Assembly: GCA_022749755.1 (NCBI GenBank)
Contig: CM040453.1
Location: forward strand, 1,510,102-1,574,101
Direction: 5' to 3'
DNA length: 64,000 bases
Origin: Azadirachta indica
Lineage: Eukaryota > Streptophyta > Magnoliopsida > Sapindales > Meliaceae
Below the pieces are notes generated by a model, which saw nothing but the letters and a program-made list of their open reading frames with translations, was not told the DNA's origin and made no database searches. The stretch's first letter is position 1. Every line of letters begins with the position of its first letter. Shown piece after piece: positions 14,786-28,400 of the stretch. The position numbers and the translations under genes were made by a program.

Positions 14786-17700
14786 ATGAAGAACAAGTGT
14801 GCAATTAAGAATAACGTTACTGAAGTAATTTTCTTCACTTTTAACTTGCTCTCTCTGTTTTGCCTATTGTGTTTAATTTACCTTAAAGTGTTTGGTATAT
14901 GTGGGCTTGCTCAGTTAATAGGCAATACACCCATGGTGTATCTCAACAATGTTGTGGATGGTTGTGCAGCACGTATCGCTGCTAAGCTAGAAATGATGGA
15001 ACCTTGTTCCAGTGTCAAAGACAGGTATACAACTTATTCCCTCTTTTTTGAATTATTAATTGGTTGCATTTTTCTTTTTATCACCATACATATATCTTCA
15101 CCTCAAACTTCATAGTTCTGTCTTTTAACTTTGACTTGCAGGATTGCGTTCAGTATGATCAAAGATGCAGAGGAAAAGGGCTTAATTACTCCGGGAAAAG
15201 TATGTAACAAGAATTCATAAAGTTATGCAATATAAAACATATATTTATTTTTAATTATTCATATTTTCATATTTTTTAAGGAACTTAATATAATCTTTTT
15301 AATAGATATATTATATATAAAATAAAATATTTAAAATATTTTATTTAAAACCTTTTTGATAATTAAATATTAAGTTATTACTAAAATAGTAAAAAAGAAG
15401 AGGGTTAAAAATATTTTAATATATGCGTTTGATTTAATTAATTGTTAGAATTTTTCAATAATGGTATTTTTTTTTTCTAAATATTTTATTGAAATAAGAA
15501 ATTAAAAAAATTATTTAATTTTCAATGTATTATAAAAAAATATTAAAATAGTGACTAAATTATTATAATTAAAAATAATTTTTTTTTTGAAAAACATTAA
15601 AATAGGGATTTAATTGTGAAATTAAAAGAATATATCTAATTTTGTTTTTTTATAAAAATTTAGAGAGACAAATAGTAATAATTTAGGAGGTTAAGAAAAT
15701 AAATATTAAGAATATTTGTCTATTTCCGCGGCTTGAAAGATATTTATTTTTTCGGAAATGGGAAGGAGATATTTGTCTATTTCTCAGGTTTCAAGAATGA
15801 CTGTCAATTGTCCATTCTTAAAATTTTTATAACCTCTTTCGTCTTCAGAAAGTTGATTTTTAGCTAATATAACGTTTAAAAATCTTTGGATGTAGATATT
15901 CTGTGTATGAATAATAATATTACTCTTTTCACAAAATCAAGTGATATGTAGTAATTTTCAACGCATTGCTGATGCTGAAGCTCGGATCTCACTACTCAAA
16001 CTAATGGTGTATGTTTGTAATACGGTACAACTGTGGGACATCTGAACTAACTAATTTTCTTTCTGGATATGTTTGTATAATGTTGACCAAAGACTGTCCT
16101 CGTAGAGGTTACAAGTGGTAATACCGGCATTGGAATGGCCTTCGTTGCAGCAGTAAGGGGTTACAAAGTTGCAGTTTTAATGCCATCAACACATAGTATT
16201 GAGAGAAGAATTCTGCTCAGAGCTTTGGGAGCTGAGATTCATCTTTTCGACCTAGCGGGGGGCTTTGAGGGGATTCTTAAAAAGGTTGAGGATGTACTAG
16301 CCAAAACACCCAATAGTTATTTTCTTCGGCAATTCGAAAATCCTGCCAATCCTAAGGTATTATTATGGTTGATATGGTATTGTACGTTGGCATTCGAAAG
16401 GGTTTATGAATCCCCTTTTTTTTTTTGTGCGTAGATTCATTATGAGACCACTGGCCCAGAGATCTGGAAAGACTCAGGAGGGAAAGTTGATGTCTTTATT
16501 GCTGGGATTGGGACTGGGGGTACTCTGACTGGCACTGGAAGATTCCTCAAAGAGAAGAATCCAAATATTAAGGTTGTCACATGACAAAGAAAGAGAGAAA
16601 CAAATGTGCTGATTATTTTTGCTAATGTTTGCTTTCTAATGTTTTTGTGTAGGTATATGGTATAGAACCATCTGAAAGTGCAGTCTTGAATGGAGGACAA
16701 GCAGGTCAGTCTTTTCTTAATTTTAATTTTTGTTTTAATTTCTTGCTTCTCTGTTCTTTTGCATAAGTAGTTGGTGGTGCCACCGGGCACAAGAGTCTGC
16801 GGTTGCATATTTTCACATTTGAAAGACTCTGTGGTTTAAACCTGAGTGTTTGAATTGAAACGTTGTGCAACTGCCCATTTTTAGGATTTCATTGAATTTT
16901 GTTTGACAAATGGCAAGAACATATGCTTTTCCTTTTGACAGTATTTTCTCTGTGAATATAAGGTTCCTTCAGCATTCGTGCTTTATCTGAATTTTTAAGC
17001 CCTCTTCTAGACTAAACCTATGATAGAATGTATCTCAATACTAAAGTTGCTGAAATGGTTTCTTCTAAGCGTTCTGAGATGAGTATATATTGTTTCCTGA
17101 TTGGTTTATACATTGCATGCTGCAATATGTTATAGGCGAGCATCAGATCCAGGGCATTGGTGCTGGTATTATCCCCAACTTTCTGGATGTTGACATACTT
17201 GAGGAAGTTATTACAGTAAGTCTTAAAATTAAATCATATTGTTTGTTATTTACTTTAAATGAAAATTAATTATTGTAGTTTTGTACCATGAGAACTAAAG
17301 AGTATTTACTTCTATGGCGATCGCTCTTGTGATTGATAATGGTGGGATTGAGATAATAAATAAACAAATTTTGGTTGCGAAGAGGAGAGTTATGCTCTTC
17401 AACAGGTAGATTTTCTTTCACTGACTAAGCCGGCCCCACCGATAAATTCTTTCCCAGGTATCAAGTGAGGAAGCTATGGAAACTGCGAGGCTGCTTGCCT
17501 TGAAAGAAGGTTTGCTGGTACGTTCATAATTTTCACAATTGCTTTGAGTTCTTACACTCCGTCTCCTGCCATGCTCTAATTTCTGTATAGACCTTCACTA
17601 TTTGGTGCTAATTGTAAGATAATTTGTTGGCAGGTGGGAATATCCTCAGGTGCTGTAGCTGCAGCTGCTATAAAGGTAGCAAAGAGGTCTGAAAATGCTG

Positions 17701-17904
17701 GGAAACTCATAGTTGTAAGTTTTTTATTTTCTTCATTACATATATATTTAGCTTATGGTATAGAATTTTGGAAGCTTCTAAAAACTACGCTAATTTGTTC
17801 GGCTTCATGAGCAGGTGATTTTCCCCAGTGCCGGAGAGCGTTATTTATCCACAGAACTGTTCAACTCCATTAGACATGAGGTTGAAAACATGTCGATTGA
17901 CTGA
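14786..17904 (+). CDS. Cysteine synthase / DES1-like OASTL, intact
   Basis: PLP enzyme of the O-acetylserine(thiol)lyase family, which makes cysteine from O-acetylserine and sulfide. Ten exons: 14786-14824, 14915-15024, 15142-15199, 16093-16356, 16435-16572, 16653-16704, 17136-17215, 17458-17517, 17634-17714, 17815-17904; total 972 nt (323 residues plus stop), normal for cytosolic members. Visible motifs: PLP lysine in SSVKDR (Lys48), substrate loop TSGNTG (76-81), GIGTGG (181-186), GISSGA (269-274). No transit peptide is evident. The N-terminal half ([27 protein letters not shown]) resembles Arabidopsis DES1, a cysteine desulfhydrase, but the loop has the OASTL-type TSGNTG where DES1, as I recall it, has TGGNTG; synthase versus desulfhydrase is therefore open. 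Intron 3 is 893 bp, about 520 bp longer than in the paralog at 57.9-60.6 kb. Confidence 0.9.
15235..15810. other. AT-rich insertion in intron 3 of the cysteine synthase
   Basis: The paralogous intron (59802-60172, minus) aligns with both ends of this intron but lacks this AT-rich middle part. A short direct repeat, ATATTTGTCTATTTC, occurs twice near 15712 and 15770. It may be a decayed insertion, or a loss in the other copy. No transposon ends were recognised. Confidence 0.45.
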
Positions 17905-19350
17905 GATATCACTCAACTGCTGGAATAAGGACAAACATTTCTGCATTTTGTATCGTAGACTTTGCAGTTTGCTCTTGAAAGGACAAGCTTAATTGAATAG
18001 TGGCCGGTTTCGTTACCGTCCGTTCAAACTTGGCTTGCAGCCTTTGTACCATTATTCTAATAAATGTCTTTGAATAATCATCTAAGAAAGATCAATTACA
18101 AGCATCTTTCGGAAGAAAAATAGTGCACCATAAAGAAATTTTAAGTTTCCAGGGAAAAGCAAAAAGCATAATGCATAAGGCAATTCTATTTTTCTGATTA
18201 GGAAAAGGCACTCCAATAAATCCATAAAGTAGCTGCTGGGACTTGCACACAAATTCATTGAAAAAGTTCACAAAAGATGCAATCGGCAAAACTAACTACT
18301 CAAATTGACGGAACCGTAATTTCGACCACATGTTGATGTGGTTGGGTAATTATGTACATGAGTGCTTTCCATAAGTTAAAAACGACCCGCTACATGAGAA
18401 GACATACCTCCTCGACGCTGCCATCCTCAGTCATGGGTCAGACAGAAAGCATTGTAATGAATTGATTAATAAATAGTTTATAATGATATGTTTGGATTAA
18501 TAATTGAATTGAATTGAATTCAAATTTTAAAATTTTGATATTTACAATCCTATTAATTATTTAAATAATTATTTTATATTAATTTATTTATAATTTAAAT
18601 TATTTATTTTATATTTTTTTATATTTTATTATATTTTTTTAATATTTTAAAAAGTATTTAATACTATTTATAATAAAATTTATTAACATTTAATAAGTAA
18701 TATTATAAATATGTTGGACTAAATATTAAAATATATAAAAAAGTGTTAAACGATAATATAATTATTAAACGGATAACCTATATAATAAATGGGTTGATTT
18801 AAAATTTAAAATTTTAACACAATTATTTAATTGGTCTAAGTTTATGTTAAATTAAAATTTGTTATCTTTTTATTTAACACGACACTAATATTATATGCGA
18901 TCCTGAATTGCTACCATTACGTTTTTCCTATTTAGTGTTAGAATAAGAAAGAGTTTTTATAACTTAAAGAATAAAAATAAAAGAAAAAATATAATTATTT
19001 TTATATTAAGGAATAAAATAATTATACTTTTTGTAATTATATTTATATTTATTAAAACATAAAAATATTTATGTTAATATAGCTTCAAAGTGTTTTTAAT
19101 TATGTTATTTTATCGTTTAAAGTTTAAATAATAAAAAAGTAAAAAAATATGAAAAGAAATTCACTAAATATGTTTATTTGAAAATTCACTTAACAAATAT
19201 TTAGAATTATCTAAGATATAAATTTTGAACATTACATAAACATGTTAATTAGCAAATGAAGACCAAGTGCGCCATATTTCACGAGGGGAAACCCACATGG
19301 TTGTTTCTTCCCCAAGTGTCTCCCTTGTGGATACAAAATAGCTTACGGAC
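17905..19350. other. Intergenic spacer, mostly AT-rich
   Basis: The first part is the 3' flank of the cysteine synthase and is shared, inverted, with the other copy up to about 17.96 kb. From about 18480 to 19250 it is very AT-rich. The segment near 18880-18920 (TTAACACGACACTAATAT, then CCTGAATTGCTACC) resembles the end of hAT-like plant elements, but no partner end was found. Confidence 0.4.
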
Positions 19351-19362
19351 GCCAAGAAATCT

Positions 19363-19434
19363 GCCACGTGTCGAAAACTGCTAAAGCTGGCTCACTGGTT
19401 TTCGCCACGTTTCACTCAATGGGCCAACGTGTCC
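19363..19434 (+). promoter_or_regulatory. ABRE cluster of the LEA gene
   Basis: Three ACGT-core motifs lie in 72 bp: GCCACGTGTC (19363-19372), GCCACGTTTC (19404-19413) and CAACGTGTCC (19425-19434). ACGT-core ABREs bind ABI5-type bZIP factors in abscisic-acid and seed-maturation responses. Their position just before the TATA box fits regulation of the LEA gene. Confidence 0.7.
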
Positions 19435-19449
19435 GAATCTTACATTTCC

Positions 19450-19455
19450 CATGCA
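19450..19455 (+). promoter_or_regulatory. RY (CATGCA) element
   Basis: CATGCA directly before the TATA box is the core of the RY element bound by B3 factors such as ABI3, FUS3 and LEC2 in seeds. It is short and could occur by chance, but the ABRE plus RY combination next to a seed-maturation gene is expected. Confidence 0.55.
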
Positions 19456-19457
19456 CG

Positions 19458-19464
19458 TATAAAA
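19458..19464 (+). promoter_or_regulatory. TATA box of the LEA gene
   Basis: TATAAAA lies 63 bp before the ATG at 19527, giving a short leader. This placement argues against the longer in-frame start at 19368, which would lie upstream of the TATA box. Confidence 0.7.
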
Positions 19465-19526
19465 CTCCATGCTTTCCTCTTTCCAATCTGAGAAAACAAC
19501 AGAATTTTGACCTCAAGAAAACCAAA

Positions 19527-20856
19527 ATGAGCCAGGAACAACCACAGAGGCCGCAAGAACCCATCAGATACGGTGATGTGTTCTCCGTCGAAGGCGAGCT
19601 TGCGCAGAAGACGGTGGCCCCGAGAGACGCCGCGATGATGCAGACAGCGGAAAACGCCATGCTTGGGCAAATTCAGAAGGGAGCTGCCGCGTCCGCTATG
19701 CAATCGGCGGCTGAGAGAAACGAGAAGAGAGGTTTCGTGAAGCACGATGATTTGACTGAAGATGCCGCGAATCAAGGTGTTGGCATCACCGAGACTGATT
19801 TTCCTGGAAGAAAAATAATTACCGAGGAAATTGGTGGACAGGTAGGTTTCTTGCTACGCTTGTAGCTTAAATTTCAAAAACATGCAACTTGTAGACGGTT
19901 TGTTTATGTTTTCAAAAGCATTTTCTTTTTAAATTTCTAAAATGAGAGAACACGAGAGGGGAAAAGAAGTTTGATTATACTTAGAAATTGAAAAATATTA
20001 TTTTTAAAATTTTAACTAGCAAGTTTTATAATTTTTAAGGTATTATTCTCTAAACGTACCGTTGTCAAATGCCTTCGATTTCTTGTTTTTATTTCTTATT
20101 TAAAACCGCTTGATTATTGTTTATTATTGGACACAGGTTGTTGGGCAGTATAGCCAACCGGCACCGCTGCAAACTCCGGCTCCAATAGCATCTTATGAAC
20201 AGGTGGGGAAAGGCGGTGGAATCACCATCGGCGAAGCACTTGAAGCGACGGCCTTAACGGCGGGAAAGAAGCCTGTGGAGTGGAGCGACGCCGCCGCCAT
20301 TCAAGCCGCCGAAGTGAGAGCCACAGGGAAGATCAACATAACTCCCGGTGGTGTCGCCGCTGCGGCACAATCGGCTGCAACAATGAATGCCAGAACTGCC
20401 CGAGACGAGGACAAGACAAAACTTGCTGACATTTTATCAGTAATTACATTTCATCTATAAGCAGCTAGCCTAAGAGGAAAAATTCTTTATTGTATTGTAT
20501 TTATCATTAAAACAGAAGAGAAAGAAAAAAAGAATAGAGAAAGATCGTTATAATTTTAACGATTACAAGAAGTGAAAGAAGTGCTTGTAAGAATTGTTTC
20601 TGTGAAGATATTAGCTGCTTTTAACCTTTATACTGAATAGACATCCGAAGGTAAGAGAGAGAGAGCTGATATTGAATTTTCGTTGCAGGATGCGACGACG
20701 AAGTTAACATCAGACAAGCAAGTGTCGCGTAAAGATGCAGAAGGGGTGACGGCTGCGGAGATGCGGAATGATCCCATGCTCACTACTCATCCTGCTGGTG
20801 TGTCTGCATCTGTGGCTGCGGCTGCTAGACTCAACCAGGAGAAGAATAACAACTAA
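19527..20856 (+). CDS. Seed maturation protein, LEA (SMP) family
   Basis: Three exons, 19527-19841, 20137-20439 and 20689-20856, all phase 0, give 786 nt (261 residues plus stop). The protein is Ala-rich, hydrophilic and lacks a signal peptide. It has the SMP repeat layout: an N-terminal IRYGDVFSVEGELAQ segment, then repeats with DAAMMQTAENAMLG, DAAAIQAAEVRATG and DAEGVTAAEMRNDP, each followed by a G.AA.AQSAA-type helix. SMP/D-34 LEA proteins accumulate in maturing embryos and are thought to protect against desiccation. Upstream ABRE and RY motifs fit embryo expression. The start at 19527 matches the family (MSQEQPQRPQEPIRYG) and lies downstream of the TATA box. No defects seen. Confidence 0.92.
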
Positions 20857-22424
20857 ATTTCCATCTTTTGTCTTTTTGGTTACCAGTTTTTACAGGTTAA
20901 TTAATTAAGAGTTATGAAGCATAATGTTTTTGGCAATCTAGCTCTTTGCCCCTTTTTGGCCCAGCCTGTTGTATCGTAATCACGTTTTGCTATGAATAAA
21001 CTGGGCATTTAATTGTGCCTCTTGTTGTATATTACTACGTCTTTTTGGAGTTAATTTGTTTTCTTTCGACAGGGTGTCGACATTTTTTTTTTTAACAAAA
21101 CTTTTTTTATGTACTTTGAGTACCGCCAAGGAGATGCAAACAGGTTTTCGCGTTGGTTGAAGTAAGTGGACTGTCATTTGCTGTTAACAGGAATCAGGGC
21201 GGGCAAATGGGGATATACTTAATTTGCGCGAGGAAAATTGAGAATGAAAGCAAAAAAGCGATTTGGAGAGCCTTTTTCATTTTGTGACATGATAGAGGAA
21301 CGCAATCTTTCATGAAAATATTGCGGCAAAGAGAAGCCAGTAGTTGAACTTCCAAAGTAAAGATGATGAATTGAAATACAGTGCGTCGAGTTGAGAACAC
21401 GTAGCAGGATCACCCGATTTCAGCCGTTTTAAGCTTCTCCAGAAGTGCACCAATTTTGGGCGAAGTGAAACATTTGAATCGCGTGCCTTATGTGGAATTA
21501 GATCCCAATTGGATATGCTTCCAAGATATGTTTAAGATCAAAACTTTGTAATTACAAAGCTACAAGTTACAAGACGAAGTTGCTGTCAACAGAAGAAATA
21601 AATTATAAAGATTAATTTCCAATCTGAAGTTGATTTTTGTTTCATATTATAATCATTACAAAGTTAACATTAATTAAAAATTACAACAATCTAAAACATC
21701 GCAGTAGCGGCTATAGAGATTCTGCGGACATTTTCCGCGTCAATCGAGCAGATTGAACCGGTTGCTTCAAGTTTACGTTATACAGATTTTTTTTTTTTTT
21801 ACAAAAATGACGAGGTTCCGCTCCAAGCTTCAAAGAGTAGTGTATTTGTCATTTTGTGCGGAAGTATGAAACATGCAATTGGCAGAAATTTCCACAATCA
21901 TGAGTGCTAGATTTTGCTTTCAGGTCACAAAGTTCAACAATGCATCTTTTCTCGATATCGTAAAGAGGACCAACTTTAAGAATACAGTACCTGATAAATC
22001 ATAAGTTAACCTGTACAGAGAGCAATCAACACTGCTTACCGCTGCACGATTTTTTTAAATACCGCAGCCATTGAGCATAGGTACCCAATTATGCGGTTGA
22101 GTAAGATTCCGAAGTCAGCCACATTTATCTGTTTGTAAGATCCCGGTGTAGTATTCAGTAGATAATATATCTTCTATTTACTAATAAGGAACTTTTTACA
22201 TTTTACAAGACAAGGCGGCGACAAATGAGTCAAAACAGGCACCAGCTCATAATTCACAAAAATTATCACCCGGAATAACCGTTATGAATACAACAAAGAT
22301 GATTCTTTCCTATGATGTACAAACTACTAGAGAATATAACAGAACAAGGGAGGGCAAGAAAAAACTCCTCACCCAAAACTTCTATAAACACCAACGTTTC
22401 AAAGGAAATAACTGAGGGATGTCA
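20857..22424. other. Intergenic spacer between LEA and MON2 3' ends
   Basis: Holds the 3' ends of two convergent genes. Small ORFs on the minus strand at 21194-21413 show no similarity I can name. I could not place polyadenylation sites. Confidence 0.5.
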
Positions 22425-25400
22425 TCAAGAAGCATGCTTCCATGAATCAACAGTCATGCTAACCTTTTCCAGTGCCAATTCCCTGGTGATAAGTCTAAGT
22501 AAAACTTGCACTAGCTCTCTCACTCTAGCTTCCCTGGCCATTAGAAGGATCACAGAGTGTTAAATTTCCGTCATGAAAGAATATTATCTTACATAATTTT
22601 TGTTTTATTTCACCATTCTTCACAAGTTGTGCATTTGAACATAAAATTTACCACAATCTACCATATATCACACTCAAATAAAGTAATGGCATTGTTGAAA
22701 CAGAGAGGCAGTTCTCACCTTCAATTTGAACTATAACCTAGAGAGGCAGTTTCTTATAGCTATCGGTTGCCCTTTTGAGCCTACCATTTTGTTCAATAAG
22801 CAGATCTAATTTGATGTTTTTTTTATGAAAGCATAATGTCACTTGCAAATTTCATACATGTTCACCATGAATCCATATGGGGCTTCAAACAACTATTTAT
22901 TGCATTCATTTTGCTGTCTTGCCACCCTGGGATCTCAATTGGTCCCATAATTTATATATCTTTTCACTTACGCATTTTATTGACAACTTGCCTGGTTCCA
23001 AGCATTATGTACAGCAGACTCTAGAGTCAATTAACCATATTGTCTTTTGAAAGGAAAACTAGAAAAAGCATCCAATTGCGCTGGACTGCATGGTTTGGTC
23101 ACAAAAACCAAAATAAAAGACACAAAACTGTCATCAACTCACCTTGATATGACGAGTTCACAGAAAGAGGGGAATAGAACAAGAAGATGTGGACGCTTAT
23201 CAACATTCTCTTCCACTGCTAGGCCATTTTTCAAAAAAGGACGAAGTGGCAGAACGGATACACAGTCTGAATGAATTTTTAGGCGGGCCAAATCTTGAAG
23301 AACAAATATTATTTCTTCAAGCCTTGCAGCTGGTAATGGACGTTCACCTGCAGGAGCAAATCAAAATTCAGAAATAGATTATCTAACAACCAATAACATT
23401 GATGACATACCAGTAGAACACACACAAACCAGAAAGCATACCTATGTCATTCTCATCGTGCAGAAATCTGTTCAAGATGTATTCACATCTGCTCATAAGT
23501 ACTGTGATTGAAATTTTGCTGACTTCAGCTCTAGTCAAGTTCCAATTGGAGGTTTCGTTGTCAAAGCTGGAGAACATGCAACTAGTATGTCAAATCTTTG
23601 AATTGACAGGATGTATAATTGTTGTTTTGACAAAAGAAAAAATTAACCATTTTCAACTCAAAATGGTAGTATAATTGAAATTTCACAACATTTTTATCAT
23701 GAAAATTTATTTTTCCTACATTGACAGAATTTCTAGTATTAGCATTTACCATAAAGGTAAGTTTAATATCATGTTTGGCCACTTATACTAATTGCAGATC
23801 CCCAACTACAGCTTAAAACTTTAGATTAGATTTCGTAATATGGTATTCTAGGCAAAAAGAGGTTACTTGCACCAGGTGAACTCTCCACCTAACAGCTTAA
23901 ACTTTTAGGTAAGATTTCGTGAATAGATGTTTGAAAAAGTTCTGTTTATTATAGCCATACAATTCAATATTGGAGATGCGGAACACAATTATGAAAGTTA
24001 AAATAAGTGCATATGTGAATTGGACTATCATATGAATTCTTTTATTACCTGCTCAAGGAAAATAACTTATGCAAGCATGCCAAGGAAAATTTGCTACAGT
24101 AGACAGGCATAAGTTCCACTGTCTCAACAGGCAAAGAGCATGTGCGTGATGCACAACGGTCTAAGGTGGAAATTAGCCGTTGCAGAATCTGTTAAATATT
24201 AATAAAACAGTGAGAAGAAAATGAAAATCTTTAAAGGAAAAAAAATAGATTAATTAATTTATTGTGGCTTACATCAAAAGGTGCATCAATTGGTGACTTG
24301 AGAATTTGGTCACCAAGAATGTCTAATATGGACATCTCAAGGGACTCATCAGCAGCAAGAGCTGTTGCAGAGAGAGAACTGGAAGGAAGAGCACGACCAC
24401 AATAACTCACAAGGAATATTTCATAGACATCTGCGACTTCTTTCCAAACACGCAATCTTGCTGGCCTACTATTTTTCGAGTCTGGTCCACAATTTGTACC
24501 TAATTTACTGACATCATCTACAAGTATGCGGTTGAAGCCTTCGACAGCTAATCTCCAAAGTGAACTATCTGCATTGTCTCTTCTTGTTGTCATGCACCTA
24601 AATGATAAGCTTGACACTTTTATTTGTAGTGTAAATAGTTTCAATTCTTATAACAAGAAATCACAGACATATGTTGCAGTGATGATAATAAGGTGCATGA
24701 TAACTCTGTTTTTCTCATTGATTACATTAAATCACATTCTATTACATATTCAACAGTGCATGTTCAGGCCGATTGAACAATTGTTATCAAGCAAAGTGTT
24801 GTCATCATTCAAGCATTGATTGATCCATGAGAGAACCATGTGTTCTGTGCTGCATATGACAAAACAATACCATGTAGTCCCCAAAAGATGTCAGACATCC
24901 ACCCCCCTCAACCCTTGTATGCTGTGTTATTGTCATGATAAATAAAGCGCAGAATATAACTTATTGCTTCCCTCATTCTCACAAAATGCTGAATAGCAAA
25001 TTATAATTGAGCATTAGCCTTAATCAATTGACACCTGATATATCAAAAGTTTTCATACTTTCTCTGACACTGATTATGGAACATAATAGCTTTTGCCTCA
25101 GAAAACTGAAGAAATCTGTACCTTCCAAGGTTTTGAATAATTTCCGGAAAGATGATACATTTTTCAACTGCTGGAGCCTGCAAGAAAAGATCAACCAGCA
25201 CAGGAATAAGCTTCTCTGCAAACAATAGGATTGGAATGGCTGCCATTGCAGTTGTGGCTGATCCAGAACTTCCAGTTGAAGCTTCAGCCTCTTCTGAGAA
25301 TGTGGGAGCAGTACCATTAGGCTTGTCATACTTTGTCCTCACATAAGCATCTATGTAACGACAGAAATTTCAAGCTTCTTGCTTCTTTAAGATACAATCA

Positions 25401-28400
25401 AAATTTGCGTAAAACGCTACTGACACGTTTCTTTACCGGGAATATTGTCACTAGTGCCAGGTTGTTCTTCCTCATCTTCCTTGTTTTGTACAGGAGAATC
25501 TGACGTTGGAAGATATTGCAAAAGCTCCCTAAGAAGGATGAGCCACATTGAAGAAAGTTGCTTGGCTGGATTTAGAAGAGGTAATATTTCCAGTATAGTG
25601 CGAAGCACAGCTGGAACATGTCCCTTGAGCAACACAAGTGTTAACAAAATAAATTAAAATCTATATGCATGGAAGAAGTTCCTGAACCAAAAAGGGAGAA
25701 AACAAAATAACTTCACAATATTAAATTCTATAAAATCATCATCCAAATTCCAATGCCAGTGCCAACTGAAAGACAAATGTAAAGCCTTAATTTTCCAGAA
25801 ATGCATACTAATCCAGAACCTTATAAACTATAGTACAAAAAGAGTTAGAATGGTTGCTTGTAATAGCTAACTTATTGATGCGGTAAACCTAAGGAATTCC
25901 AATGCACTTAAGGTAATGCTCAAGAGCTTTCTTGGAAGAGGCTGGAGGGAACTGGGGAAAGGATTAGAATCTCATCACTGTTCGATTGATGCTTATCAAT
26001 GTTCTATGATGCATAAAATCTAGCGTTTTTAAATTCTGTACTGCTTGGATACACTACATTAACTATTCGATAATATCATATACCTTCTCCATATTTATGG
26101 GGTTTTATAAAAATTAACAATATCTAAAAACTGCAAAGATTTCTTTCAGAAATAAGGAAAAAGAAAAGGAAAGAGAGTTTGACGTAAACTTACAAATTCA
26201 GTTTCAAAGTTATCATTGGTTATCATTGTCTGTTTAATTGTGAAGTCAATTATCGCTAGCAATTGTGTATACATGCGATCATCAAACATTCTTTGTGCTT
26301 GCACATAGAGTTCTCCTGCCAGTTCCAACCAAAACCAAACATGAGTATGCCTAAAAAGTGGATTCCTTATTTTGTTAGTAGTATATACTTCACAATACTG
26401 ATCTCCAATCATATATTGGCAAGAAAAGAGATCAATGACAATTTCTGGCAATTAAAAACTTCGTATGGGGGATGAGTATCTTAATGACACTGTCGTATTT
26501 GCTGAGTCATGCAAAATCTCATAATTAAACCATCTTGAACTAAATGCATTACCAAGACCGTGCAATATCTCCTGCTTCACCTTGCCAGCTGCATTACCAC
26601 TGTGGTTTCTTGATTTTTGAAGAACAATCTCATAAACATCAAGTACTGAATTAAGGTAAGTGATTGGCAAGTTTCCCTGCTTCATAAAATCATTTTAGAA
26701 GTTAGAAGATAGGTGAATATATCTTGTTGACATTAATATAATATATGTTAAGCATTGATTATAACTTAAGTCATTGAATCCATTAGAACAAGGATTTTAA
26801 GAAGTCTACAAGTGAGCAAACACATGATGTGGTAATTACCTTGGCACTATGAGAAAGAACAGTTGTTTGTAGACAATTTATTGCCGCAAGTGCAACTTCT
26901 TTACTGCCATTTAAAATGCTATTCTTTACAAAGAGAAGCAATGATTCCCATCCTGCTTCATAGGAAATACATAATATTTGTATAGGTCCATGAGAAATCA
27001 ATGGAAAGAATCAAATAAAATCTTTGGGCTCACATCAATATCCAATTTAGGACCCACCTGACCAGAAGTTGTTTAAGTTCGTAAGGAAAGGAAAGAAGGA
27101 GCGTAATAAACGTGCTATTCCACCAAGGACAAGGACAAGTGTCTCATCCCACTGTTTCTGAACTGTGTTACGACTGCAATTTCATTAGGAAGATGAGAAT
27201 GTTTGTGCCCCAAAAAATTCAAATATAAAAATCAAACCAACAGGAAATAAAGAGAATAGAGGGTGATAGAGAAGAAACCACCTATGATGTATAAGCATAT
27301 GAACTGCTTTTCCTCCTCTAGTTCCAAGTTCTTTCCCTTGCCATTCATCTTTTGAGGAAGTTGCAGCCTAGGCGCATGTAATTAAGTGTGTGAACACAGG
27401 TCAAGAAAAAAATTATCGATGCATGCATTACTGGTTGACCTTACCATGTGTGAAGCACGATCTAGCATAGGAAAGACATAATCCCAAAGACAATCCTCCC
27501 ACATGCTTTTTGAAAGTTTCTGCCCATGACTTCCAAGAGTTTGAAAGAGTGTCCTGATCGCTGAATTCCTAACCTGAATTACAGATTAGATATAAAAATA
27601 ATAATCTACTAGTCTTACGTTGGTAATCAATACTATTTAACATGCTTAATGCAAGAGTTTGAAATTTAAGAAGGTGAATGGTAAAAACAGAACAAAAGCG
27701 TTTCCCTGTGTCAACAATCAGAGTGTGTGAGACCAGCATTTTATCAGATGATATATTACTTTTGGAGCAGGTATCGAATGATATGTTCACCAACTGATGG
27801 TTTAACCACTATGAATATATCATCTAGACTTCACGTGTTGGCAAAAGATGTATCATTTTTCTATAGTCTAAAAGCGAAGTTATCCTGCGTATGCTACATA
27901 ATCTCACAAAAGGCAAAGAACAGATTCAAAAGTTCCAGGAAAGAAAAAAAGCACCAATATAATAAATAATACATTCACAGTCGCATTAAGCATTAAATTT
28001 GATTGAAACTTCCTAGATTTAAAATTATTACTTACCAAGTGGCTAACTGGAATGATATTCACAGGTAAAAATATTCCTTCAAGACATTTCACTTACATTC
28101 AGATGCATCTGATTGGAGGAAATAGATGGTAATCATTATCTGATGTGAAAACATCCATACGGAAGCAAAATGCTCAAATCCTAAATATTCTCCCAAGAGG
28201 AACCATATGAGCACTCAAGAAAAATTGAATTCACTTCTCAACCAAAACCGTACAGATAACTTCTCTTCACAATTTTAAATTTATAATGGTGAAAGCATTA
28301 GAAAAATAAGAAAAAAGGTTTAAGATTTGCATTGACACTTGATTTTTAGATGATGCAGATGCCAAATTGAGATGACATTTATGGTAAAGTAGTTCATATG

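Noticed and set aside
18480..18925. Possible hAT-like element in the AT-rich spacer
   Set aside because: One suggestive terminal motif but no opposite end and no target duplication, so not listed as an element.
19368..19526. Longer start for the LEA protein at 19368
   Set aside because: This in-frame extension lies across the ABREs and TATA box and does not match the family N-terminus; the ATG at 19527 does.
23582..23782. Small ORFs inside MON2 introns
   Set aside because: Many such ORFs fall wholly in introns defined by the phase-checked MON2 model.
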